Shown here one piece after another: positions 31,126 to 43,700 of a stretch of 64,000 bases of DNA. This stretch comes from Hydrangea macrophylla (lineage: Eukaryota; Streptophyta; Magnoliopsida; Cornales; Hydrangeaceae): NCBI GenBank assembly GCA_033977485.1, contig CM066994.1, forward strand, positions 49,315,155 through 49,379,154, read 5' to 3'. The notes beneath the pieces were generated by a model. The model saw only the letters and a program-made list of their open reading frames with translations, ran no database searches and had not been told where the DNA came from. Within the stretch, counting starts at the first letter, position 1, and each line of letters opens with the position of its first letter. The translations under genes and the position numbers were made by a program.

Positions 31126-34100
31126 ATGTCAGTGCCCAAAAATTCTGGTTTGTTGGAGGAGGAAGAGGATGGAGTGGAGGAGAGCTATGGGACAGCTGAT
31201 TCAATGGACCCAGAATTATATATAGCTGCAACACAAGGTGATATTCTTGAATTCGTAATAGCGATGGAACGAGGTCCCGAATATAGGCATTTTGGTCCAT
31301 CAGGTGGTTGTGTCCAATTTGGTCCCCAAAAGAACACTGTCCTACACATTGCAACAATTTTCAAACACTATGAGATTGTCAAGCTCATCTGCGCAGACCT
31401 GCCCTTCTTCGTGGCCGAAAAGAACGGAAAAGGCAATACTGCCCTCCATATTGCAGCAAGGGCAGGTGATTCATTGTTGGTTGGTTTGTTGGTAAATTCT
31501 GACTGGAAGGAGGGTGTTTTGGGAGAGACAAATGAGGAAGGCAATACTGCATTACATGAGGCCTTGAGTTATCATCATGAAGATGTGGCTTGGATTTTGA
31601 TTGACAAGAATCGAAATATGTGTTATTCTGTTAATATGGAAAGGAAGTCTGTGTTGTATCTTGCTGCAGAAGCTGGGTTTGCTGCTATTGTAAAGGTATT
31701 ATTGGAAAATCCAATGGGACATTGCAGTGTTGGAGGGAGGCTCAGAAAGAAGTCACCAGTTCATGCTGCCATTCTTGGGAGGAACTTAGGTAATAAAGAA
31801 TTTTGAGAAACTTTTAGGTGCTTTTGAATTTATCACGTGACAGTCTTACTTGGTATCCTGTAAGGCTGCAGTCAACGGAAGTGGCTCTTTTGATGTGGAA
31901 CCACACTGTGGGACTCACAATACTAGAACGCTTCTTGCATGTAGCCGATTGGATGCAGGGTACAACATAGTACTGACACGTGGTAGGTACCTACATTTTT
32001 TTTCTAAAATTTCACCCAAGTTTAAAAGAGTTCAATCTGAATCTCAAATGAACTCAAGCAATATAAAATTCCACTCAATTTTAATTGAGTTTAGTCTTAT
32101 AGCATGTTTAGTTTGAGAGAAGAGGGGAAGGAAGAAGATGGGAAGGGAAGAGGGTAGAATCATTTGTTTAGTAGGATGGAAGAGGGGAGGGGTTACTCTT
32201 TCCTCCGGACCATAAATTTCAATTCGTCCAAAAATGATATTGGGAGAAAAATCTTCCCTCCTCAATAAATGGGACATTTAGAATTTTAGATAGAAGGGGA
32301 ATTTACCGGATTAATAGTCTCTTAACAAATATTGGGCCAAGTTGCAGATCTCGTTCTCTTTAAGACGTTACGCGTCTCTGCCGCTCTGTCTAAAGTGTGT
32401 AAGCAGCTCGTACTTGCCACGCCGTCCTATATATAAAACAATCCAGAAACACCTTTGTCTCAGTTTCTCTTACACATAGAGAAATTGGTATACTCACAAC
32501 TTTCAGATTTGGTTGCTCGGTAACTACAAATTGAAAAACTCTTCCTAACTATATGTATCTTTCTGTTTTGTTTTTGAAAAGATCCAAAAAAAATTAAAAA
32601 AAATGGAGGAAATATTGATCTGACTCTGTCTAACTTATGAATAATGATTGAGCTAATATGTAAGGAAGAAAATGAAGCTTGCCAAACTGACTGTTGCCTA
32701 TTTTACGCTGCCAAACGAGCCATTGCCAATTGCAACGTTCATTCCAACGTTATAACAATAAATGCAATATAAATTACTGATATTCATAAATGGGAGAATC
32801 TCTCCCCCTTTTCTTTCAATTAGTTAAAACATTAATAATAAAAAGACTGAAAAACACTTTACTACCTTGTGCTTATTGTGAAGTTTCACTTTGGACCCTA
32901 TACTTTCGATTGTAATACTTTGGGCCCCCAATTTACAAACTTGTTTCAATCAAGAACAATGTTTAACAGCGTTAAAAAGGTATAACATAATGGACGGTGT
33001 TAAAAAGGTATAACATAATGGACAACATGGAGTTTCATTTTGGGCCCTGTACTTATAGCGAAATTTCACTTTGGGCCCTATACTTAGAGCGAAGTTTTGC
33101 TTTGGGCCCTCTATGTAGTCCATTCTGTTATACCTTTTTAACGCCGTTAACGATTATTCTTGATTAAGACAAGATTGAAAATTGAGAACTCAAAGTACTA
33201 CAATTAGAAGTATAGGGCCTAAAGTGAAACTGGGGTATAAATACATGGTATAAAAGTGTTTTTTAGCCTAATAAAAATGATATATCCGGTCAACTAGGAA
33301 AGAAAGTTTGTACATTAAATAATTTTACCTAAGCTTTGTTTCTCCACTAACCCTTATTATATTTGGGTTATATAGAATGGAGACAAACTTGTCAAAAGTT
33401 TAAAAGTTTTTCCTTTTTCCTTTTTTTGATACACACTTCGTTCCAACAATCCCCCACTCGTATCCGAAAAAAGAACTTTTAAATTCAGTGAGCAACTAAT
33501 CATAAGACTGTGCGTAAATAAATGTATTTTTTAACTTGAACCTTTTTATAGTGAAACTGTTTCAGAATATAATAGAGTAACTCGTAGTTTCATACTCTAT
33601 CTCTGATAACACCCCACACACAATCCTACTAAGGTGTAGTTTTTTTTTTTTTTGGTCGAGACTAAGGTGTAGTTCAAAAGCCAGCCCTTTATGTCCATGT
33701 GCTTGTATCCCAGTACAACTAGTACAACGAAAGCTCTAGAGAATTTGTCCAAATTCCATAAGAAGTGGCTAAACTTTCACAATCGCACAGGTGAGTCGAA
33801 CAAGAATACTCATGTAGCTAGGTATCCCACTCAATATAGAGTTTAGATCTCATTAGGAGTCATAATAACTTATACTTTTATCGCTTCAGAATACGTCATG
33901 CTTCTTAGGGATGGACTAGGAGTGTTAACCCCGTATAACAATAGCATGATTCCACTCATATCACTTTATGACTTGTTATTACCCTTTGACCTATTTCTTG
34001 AGATCTCCAGTCTATTGGTTGGGTTATATTCACAAGTGACTCAACTTTCTATGGACTTTAGTCCCATCTCTTTCTAGGTTTTTCAAACCTTCTATCGAGC

Positions 34101-34753
34101 TAATCCTTTCGTCAAAGGATCAGTTATATATATAATCTTCAGACTGTACATAATCCACTTACAACTCTTGTAGAGAGTAGTTCTCTAATAGTGATGCTCT
34201 TGAGATGTATCTATCGTCTCTTACTATTATAACAGTTCTACACTTTTACGATAATCGCAGTACTATCATAGTCGATAAAACAATTGGTATCTATCTCTCC
34301 CTTAAAGGGGTACCTCATAGCAGGTTTTTCAGCCAAGCATCCCTCTCACTGGCAATAGCTAATGGTATCATCTCCGACTCCAACGTGGACTTAATTACCG
34401 AAATAGTCTATTTTTAGACTTCTATAAAACTGTGCCTCCAGGAATACTAAAAAGTGTATCCACAGGTGCTCATGGAGTTATCTGAAAGTATATTCCAATC
34501 AGCATCGCTATATCCTTTTAAGGACATCGGTAAACTTCTCATTATGTAATCCAAAATTCATGGTCCTTTCTCAAGTAACACATGACTTTATTAACAATAC
34601 TCTAGTACTAAAAAAAAAATATATAAAACAATATATATATAGTCGGTCATTGCTTTGGAGTCTTTCTTTAAGAATATAATTTGTTAGCACTATAAGTTTG
34701 AAGTGCAGTGAATTTTTTTTTTTTGTTATAGAAAATACCTAAATTAATAGGTT

Positions 34754-34791
<38 letters not shown>

Positions 34792-37700
34792 GAAAATACC
34801 TAAATTAATAGGTTTCTTTAAAATCTCATAATTTTTTCAATTGCACTCTTGATTTTTGAAATTACATACTTTTCTTCCCATAAAGTTTTGGTTAAAACCC
34901 ATCCTAGAAAAATTCAAAACTTAAACTATTTCGAATTTCAAAGTATGAAATATATACTAAAAAAAAATTAATTCTCGTAGGAGAAATTCAATTCACATCT
35001 CTAGTACCAAAACTTTGGTATTGTGTGAATCACCAAGCAACATTTTCATTCTCCATTGGAGAGTATCTCTTGTAACAGTGGGGTTTATTACACATATGCC
35101 TAGACACACTTATATCAATATACCACATTTCAAATTTTGTCATGGAATATAATTCGTTAAAACTAGCCTCAAATGACTCTTCGGTGCTTGTGGAACAGAC
35201 TGATGCTTTTGGCTTCTCTGAGCAAAATACCCAATCTTTCCACAACCAAAATTTACATTGAAATCATTTTGTTTTGAAGGAGATTTCAAGCTTGTATACC
35301 GTTTAAAGGGGTTCTGGTTAATAACAAATTTTCTTTTGAAATATTTGTCAATACAATATTATTGATCAATAAATTGCTAACAATAATTGTTGTCATTTTA
35401 ATCCAGATAAACACATTAGCTTCACCCAAATCCTTCGTATCAAAATTAAGTAACAGGATATTTTTGGTTTCTTTCTCAATTTCAAAAATAGAACCAAAAA
35501 TTAATAAATCATGAACATCATAACACACACTCCATCTGTGTTTGATAAATAAATACATTTGTGACTTTCAATAAATTTGAAACTATTTGAAAAAATAGTT
35601 CGATCAAATTTTTTATACCACTATTTGGGTGTCTCATTTAAACCATATAAAGAGTATACAAGCATACACTTTTTTTCTTATCAAAATTATTTATAAACCT
35701 TTCTGATTTATCCAGATAAATTTCCTCTAATTCTCCATTTTAAAAAAATGCGGTTTAAAACATCCATTACACGAGTATGTAAATTATAAATAGCAACAAC
35801 TAATAAAATTTTAATGGATGTAATGCACGTAATAGGAGAATAGGTATCAAAATCAACAATTTCTTTTTTGTTTAAAACCCTTAGCTACTAAGGTAGCTTC
35901 TTGTTTTTCAATAGAATCAACGGGTTAAAATATCTTTCTAAGACTCAATTCACTTCCTATCATTTGACATTCCACAAGTTCACAAACATTTTTTTTTTGA
36001 AATAAAATTATCCATCTTATTTTGAATAACTTCTTTTCAGAAATTAGCCTTGAAGATGTAAGAGCATCCTCTAGATAAGTAAAATCTCTTTCTAGAGTAA
36101 ATGTATTAAAAGTTACTTCCAAAGTCTATTTAGCACTTAGCTTACTTACACTTTCATGGTTTAAAATTTACGTCAGGGTCTCTATCCTGCATTCTAAACT
36201 CAACAGACCTAGATGAGATGGAAAATAGAAGGTTGAGAACCCCCACTATTTCTCAATTTTAAAAGAAAATGCATGCTCATAAAATTAGCAACAATAGACT
36301 CAAAAAGTCACATATAGATTTTTATGTCTAAAAGTCTATAAGCATTGCTGTTAAATCCATATCCTGAAAATCATATTTTTATGGCTCTACTAGCAAGTTC
36401 CTTAGGATTAAAAAATCCTAATGTATGCCAAATAACCAAATATTTAAAATTAATAAAATTTGGTTTTACTATCTTCATCCTTTCCAAAACTTGAAAGGGA
36501 TAAATTTTTTATTTCTGGAGTGGCGTACTCTATTAAAATACATACACTTTAGCAAAGCTTATACCTAAATCAGTATTTGAATCATCTTAAGAAATGAATA
36601 TACATATATATATACACACACATTCAAACCAGTCTCGGTGAACATAGTGCGAAGTACCCAACACCCATTAGTGTATATATATATAAAAAATTACACATAC
36701 CATATGCTAGACACACCATATGCTATGTTGCCCGCACAAAATATATATACTATAATAATAAGTATATAATAGAAAATTTTAGCTTCCAATAATACCCTTA
36801 CATCCGGTTCATGAGTTGGAGCAACCAAATTCAATCGTCACACGGATAATTTCCCTTTCTTGATTCCAAAAGAAAGCATGTGAAACCTTCTATTTGGAGT
36901 TTGAAAGAAGCAAAAGAAAATTGAAAATCATTCTTTCACAAACAAAGAAATCACTTTAGGTGATATGTTTACAGTTTTGGAAACAAAAGAAGTTTCTTTC
37001 TTTCTTTCTTTTATTCTTCTTTCTCTTTTTGCCGAGACTGATTGTTGCCTCTCTCTCAAGGCTGCTTTATTTTTCTTTCATTTGGAAAGCCTTAAAATGT
37101 CACAAAACCATAGTTATGAAAGCTGTAGAATTCGACAAGATTTTCATAAAGGTGGTCTTAGATTTCAAGGGAGTTCGTAAGTTTTAGTGGAATTTCCTCA
37201 AATCCACTTATTCATCACTACAAATGACATTATTGTCTAGCACTACCAAAATGTTTCTCCATATCTCATGGGTAAGTCTATTTTTTATTCTTCACAAGAA
37301 CATATATCTATATAATATATACACACGTTGCCCATGAATATTGCCCCCATTAATTTGCATAAAATCATTTTGCCACCCAACTCTTTGTGGCTTTAATATG
37401 ACCCACACAAAAATTTCTGGGTTCATCAGTTTTTTTTTTCCAAAATATCAAAAGAAAGTCAATTTCTTTGTAGTTCAGAAAAATAGCATTTCTTATCTTC
37501 AATTTTTGAAGTGAAGATTCTCATAAATAAATGGGTTATTGAAATCTGGGGACTAATAGAGGATGAACCAAGTTCATAGTAGAAGAAAAACGTCTTAAAA
37601 TTGTTGGGACATTTAGATAGAAAGGGAACAATATTACCGGATTAGTAGTCTCTTAACAAATCTTGGGCCGAGTCGCGAATCTCGCTCTCTTGAAGATGTT

Positions 37701-40700
37701 ATGCGGCTGTACCCAAAGTGTACGCAAGCAGTTCGTACTTGCCATGCCGTCCCTAGGATAAAACAGTCCAGAATCATCTCTGTCTCAATTTCTCTTGCAC
37801 ATCGAGAAACTGGTATATTCACAACTTTTAGATTTGGTTGCTCAGTACCCACAAATCGAAAAACTCTTCCTAAACTATATGTATCTTTCAATTTTATTTT
37901 ATTTTATTTTATTTTGAAAAGATAAAAAAGGAGGAAATATTGATCTGTCTTTGTCACTTATGAATAATGGTTGAGCTAATATATATGGAAGAAAATGAAG
38001 CTTGCCAAACAAACCGTTGCCTGTTGTTACGTTGCCAAACGACGTTGTTGCCAATTGCAACGTTCATTCCAACGTTCTAACAATAAATGCAATATAAATT
38101 ACAATATTATGATAGAATAATGATTGGGGCACAAAAGGATACAAAAAAATTTCACAAAATGAGTGGAAAGTCTATGTGGCGCAGTGGGATCCGCCAGCAA
38201 TTAATGGAAACAATGCTTAATTACTGGCGGGTCCCAGTGTGCCACATAGACTTTCCACTCATTTTGTGGAAGTTTTTTGTATCTTTTGGTGCCCCTAGCA
38301 TTGTTGATTATGATATTCAAAAATGGGAGACTTTGTCTTTTGTATCCTACAATCTCTCCCATTTTTCTCTCTATTAGTTAAAACATCAACAATAAAAGGG
38401 AAAATTGGTGAAAAGGGCATTAAGACAAGCTAAATTGGAATGAAGGACACTTAATAAAACAACTTGGTTTTTCCTCCTAATTTTTTTTTGGACCAAAATA
38501 TCCTCATCTTCATCATCTAAGCTTACTATCAAACCCTAACCACCATTGCCACTACCCATGCCTAGCCTTCGGCCGCTACCACTTCCACCTCCGGTGACCA
38601 CCACAATCATCTCCGGCGACCTCCGGCGACCGCTACTAGCACCTCCGGCGACCATCCACCATTGCCACCACCCATGCCTAACCTCCAACCACCACCACTT
38701 CTACCTCCGGCGACCACATACGACCTCCGACGACCGCCACTTACACCTCCGGTGACCATCACCTATCATCCCACCTTCATTCAACAGTTTTGACCATCTT
38801 AAGAGAAATTTCTCTTAAGATCAATCATCTTAAGAGAAATTTCTCTTAAGGATGACTGATCTTAAGAGAAATTTATCTTAGGATCAGTTGGTCGTGGAGA
38901 TTTGTGTTGGTGCTGGTGGTGGTGGCAATGGAGGGGAGGAGAGAGAGATGGTGGTGGTGGTGGTGGTGGCTATGGAGGGGGAGGAGAGAGAAAGTTAGAG
39001 AGAGAAGAGAGTTGGTGGTAGTGGCGACGGCAACGGCTCCGGCTCCGGCGACGACAAGGATGGCTCCGGTGGTGGTGGTTGTGATGGTGGTGGCTATGGA
39101 GGGAGGAGGAGAGAAAGTAAGAGAAAGAAGAGAGATGGTGGTGGTGGTGGCTATGGAGGGAGAAGAGAGAGAAAGTTAGAGAGAGAAGAGAGTTAGTGGT
39201 AGTGGCGATAGAGACGGCGACGGCTCCAGCTCCGGCGATGGCAGCGGCGGTGACAGCCTTCGGCCACCACCACTTCCACCTCCGGTGACCACCATAATCA
39301 TCTCCGGCGACCTCCGGCGACCTCTACTAGCACCTCCGGCGACCATCCACCATTGCCACCACCCATGCCTAACCTCCAACCACCACCACTTCCACCTCCG
39401 ACGACCTCATACGACCTCCGACGACCGCCACTAGCACCTCCGGTGACCATCACCTATCATCCCACCTTCATTCAACAGTTTCTCTTAAGATCAATCATTT
39501 TAAGAGTAATTTCTCTTAGGATTTCTCTTAGGATGACTGATCTTAAGAGAAATTTATCTTAAGATCAGTTGGCCGTGAAGATTTGTGTTGGTGCTGATGG
39601 TGGTGGCCGATGGTGGTGGTGGAGAGAGAGATGGTGGTGGTGGTGGCGGCTATGGAGGGAAAGGAGAGAGAAAGTTAGAGAGAGAAGAGCGTTGGTGGTA
39701 GTGGCGACGGCAACGGCTCCGGCGACGACAAGGATGGCTCCGGTGGTGGTGGTTGTGATGGTGGTGGCTATGGAGGGAGGAGGAGAGAAAGTAAGAGAAA
39801 GAAGAGAGATGGTGGTGGTGGTGGCTATGGAGGGAGAGGAGAGAGAAGAGAGTTAGTGGTAGTGGCGACAGCGACGGCGACGGCTCCAGCTTCGGCGATG
39901 GCAGCGGCGGTGGCAGCCTCGGTGGTGGTGGTTGTGATGGTGGTGTCTATGGAGGGAGGAGGAGAGAAGATGGTGGTGGTGGTGGTGGTGGTGGTGGTGG
40001 CTATAGAGGGAGGAGAAAAGATGGTGGCTATGGTGGTGGTGGTTGTGATGGTGGTGGCTATGGAGGGGGAGGAGAGAGAAAGTTAGAGAGAGAAGAGAGA
40101 TGGTGGTGGTGGTCTCTCCGGGTTCCATGGACAATTTTGCCATTTAGAGTAAAATTTAAAATTATATAGGACTAGGAGGGAAAGTTAAATTTTAGAAGAC
40201 TTTGGGAGGGAAAGTTTTTTTAGTGTGTATCCTTGTAGGTTTTTGATTATGGATTGTCCTTTAGTCCAACTTAGCCCAACCTTAAGGGTCTTATACCAAG
40301 TCTCCCTAACAAAAATGATATGATATATCCGGTCAACTAGGGAACATAGTTTGTATATTAAAGAATTTTCCCTAAACATTAATAAGTTTCCTTTTTCCTT
40401 ATACATGCACACTTCGTTCCAACACTTTTTGCCCTTGGAAAAATCATACTTATACTATGTAAGGATATAATAGTAAAACAAACAGTATTCTCTTTTCCTT
40501 CTTTCTCACTTTCTTCTTATTTAATCAAATAAAAGGTTGCATCTTATTTAACTAATCAAAAGGAAGAAAACTTCCCTTCCTTATCCTAAGAATCCCTTAG
40601 AAAATTTTGACCCACAATCTTTTTTTTCTGTTTTTGTAAAAGATTTGGCACCTTGATTACAAGCACTATTGGCAAAAACACTGAGGTTTGCTCTAATTAC

Positions 40701-43700
40701 ACTTAAACTCTCTCACGTTTCAATAATATCACCTACACCTCCTGAAGTTTGAAGCACATATCACCTAGACCACTTTCGTCAATTTATTGTTAAAAAAGTG
40801 ACGGATTGAAATAAATAAAACATACCCCTGAAAGTTTGATCCTTGTGTCATTTGAGGCCCTGTAGTTTCAATTGGGTCAATTTGGTCCCTATAGTTTTAA
40901 ATTGAAGCAATTTGATCCAAATGTCCCATTCTATGAGAAAAATTGACAAAATTTACTCACTGTTATGCACAATTTATCTAATAAGCGGGTTGGGACATTG
41001 GTGGCGTTTTGCACTTAAAAAGTGTGACAATGCATAGTATTTGAGTAAATTCTGTCAATATTTCTCACAGTATTGAACATTTGGATCAAATTGCTTCGAT
41101 TTAAAACTTCAGGGCTCAAATTGACCCAATTGAAACTATAGGGACTAAAATGACACAAGGACCAAACTTTTAGGGGTGGTTTTTGTATTTATTTATGTCA
41201 GTCCATCACTTTTTTAACGGTGAATTGACGGAACGGGTCTAGGTGATATGCGCTTCAAATCTCAGGGAGTGTAGGCGATATTACTGAAAAGTGAGGGAGT
41301 CTAAGTGTGATTAGAGCAAATCTCAGGGGGTCTAGGTAATATTTACCCATAAAATATCTACAAACACACATATATGAAAAGGAAAGACTTTCATATATGA
41401 GAATTTAGAGTCAACTAATCCCTGCTTCATGATATGTATAGCTACATCAATGTGAAATATGTAAGAGCTATTATCTATTCTCACCAAATATGAATCTATG
41501 TTTTGAAAATTTTAGGTACAGGGGCCATTATTGACCCTGCCTTGGTTCCTTCAACCAAAGCCTTTGTGTTGGCATAAACCCAAAACCTCGATGCGGGCCA
41601 TATAGCTATATATCATCAATACAGAGGTTAATATTGTGTAATTGAGCATCATAAATAGCTTGTACAAAAAATTTCATTTTGTAAGAATTAACGAGTTAAT
41701 AGATTGCTAGAAATATATATATGCATGTTTTCACCTTATAGATTGAGATGAGCATAGTCTTACAACATTGACCATAATTAAGTAGCTCTTCTAGGAATCA
41801 CTTTCAACAATTATATGTGATATCAAAAGCCCATTTGTGATATTTTTTTCGGGGCCAAACCACTTTTAAATGATTGTTTGAAAAATTGTAACCGTTTGAG
41901 TTTGCTTTTTCATAGCCTCTTCGAAATTGGATTCCTTTTTAAAGCTAAAATAACATATATATATATTTTTTTAAATTTACTATTATTTGTAGTTTTTTTC
42001 AAAGATCACTTATTTCAGGAAGTGGTCATTGTAAAAACTAATACAAACAGGCTTTGAAATTATCTGTGTCATGTTCATATATAAAAAAGGGCAGCCCACT
42101 TACTCAACTTCTATATTCTTTACAAACTGTTTAGTCCTTGATTATAGTAATTTTTGTATGAAATGTTAGATGTTCTAAAAATATTGTGGGAAAAGGATCA
42201 ATCATCCTTCCAATCAAGGTGCGACGAAGGCGGGAATCCTTTGCATTTTGCCTCATCTACAGATTATCTTGAAGGAGTCAATTTCTTGCTAAAGAAATAT
42301 AGCTCTTTTGCTTACCAAAGGAACAAACATAGCTTCTTTCCAATTCATATAGCATCAAGCAAGGGCCATTTCACCATAATTCAAGAAATTTTAAGGCATT
42401 GCCCTGACTCAAGAGAGCTACTGACTTCACAAGATGAGAATATCATTCATGTTGCTGCCAAGAATGGAAAGGCCAAAGCAATCTTTTGTATGCTCAAAAT
42501 GGCTGAGCTAGATAAGCTTGTAAATGAGAGAGATAGAGGTGGCAATACACCTCTACATATGGCCACCATTTATGGGAATCCTAAGATTGTAAGCACCTTG
42601 TTACGGGATGAGAAGGTGGATATCAAGATGGAGAATAATGGTGGTTACACCGCACTTGACATCGCGGAAGAATACATGGAAACAACAGCATCATTTGAGA
42701 AGGTATTCACTTTAGTTTATCATTTTTATTTTTTATTTTGGTCTGTTGGAATATATCTTTGATCTTATCCTAGTTTATTTCCTTCCTTTTCTATTTTAGG
42801 TCATGTTGACCAATCTTTGATTCTCTTTTATTTTCCTTTATTGTATTTCCTTATCTAGCTTGTATCTTAGGCTATATAAACCAAGAGGATGTACAGATTT
42901 ATATACAATAAAAATCTCTTTCTCTCAATTCTATTTGGTATCAGAGCCACAGCCCAGCCGCAGCCCCACCACCATTCGCTGCTTCATCACTCCACCATTC
43001 GCAGCTTCATCACCACCCCGACAACCCAGCCACAGCCGCTGCACTAGGCGCAGCTTCTCAGCACTGCGCAGCCCCTAGGCCCTGCGCAGCTTTCCTGCGC
43101 AACCCCTACACCCTTCGCAGCCTGTCCGGCTGCCCGTTTGCCCCCGTGGGCCCTTGGTGATGTCTTAGGCACTTTCAGTGCTCTACCGTCGTCTTGTCGG
43201 GTAACCAAATGTCCAGTTACCCCCGTCTAAGTCTGCCGCTGTCTACCGGCTGTTAACTCCTCGTGTCACTGTTTGGAGTTCTCTCTTCCTGTCACCATGA
43301 GTGAATCTGGGAAGACTATTGTTACCGGAGTTCCAACTCCTGTCCGTCTGGATCTTGCTCATGTTACCCCTACTCAACGGGTCACTAGTGTTGTCCTGAC
43401 TGGGAAGAATTTTCATGCCTGGTCCAATTCCCTTCGTCTTTATCTTGGTGGTAAACGGAAGATTGGTTGGCTTCTTGGTAAGGAACCCCAACCTGCTGAA
43501 ACTGATGCTAAGTATGAAGAATGGTTTTCTAATAACTGCATTATTTTGGGATGGATGTTCAATTCGATGGAAGAGAAGATTTATCACATGTTCATGTATC
43601 AGACTACTGTTCATGGGCTTTGGACTGCTTTAGAGAAGATGTATGCTCATGCTCACTCTGATTCACGTATCTTTGAGCTCTACCAGGACATTGCTCATGC

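Larger units (their letters stand above)
32269..40424 (-). mobile_element. Old Ty1/copia element in ankyrin intron 1, with insertions in both LTRs
   Basis: Two direct repeats, 32269-33448 and 37602-40424, share about 700 bp once their own insertions are removed. They act as LTRs of a minus-strand element. The right LTR has perfect ends (TGTTGG...CCAACA). The left LTR ends CCAACA but its outer end is worn. A polypurine tract (CGAGTGGGGGAT on the minus strand, 33449-33460) borders the left LTR, as expected for the 3' LTR. The interior carries minus-strand copia RT and RNase H remnants full of stops. I could not find a clear primer-binding site next to 37602. Confidence 0.75.
37602..40424 (-). 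repeat. 5' LTR (right) of the old copia element, with two insertions
   Basis: Begins TGTTGGGACATTTAG and ends CACTTCGTTCCAACA. It is interrupted by a 192-bp MITE (38115-38306) and a 1.9-kb inverted-repeat element (38398-40306). About 704 bp of LTR remain. Confidence 0.75.

Noticed and set aside
31850..32116. 88-codon ORF after exon 1 of the plus ankyrin gene
   Set aside because: It lies in the intron, has no ankyrin or other motif, and the paralogue goes straight to the exon matching 42170.
38546..40143. Several overlapping ORFs in GGT/CCACC-rich DNA
   Set aside because: Low-complexity translation of tandem repeats inside a mobile element, open in many frames at once.
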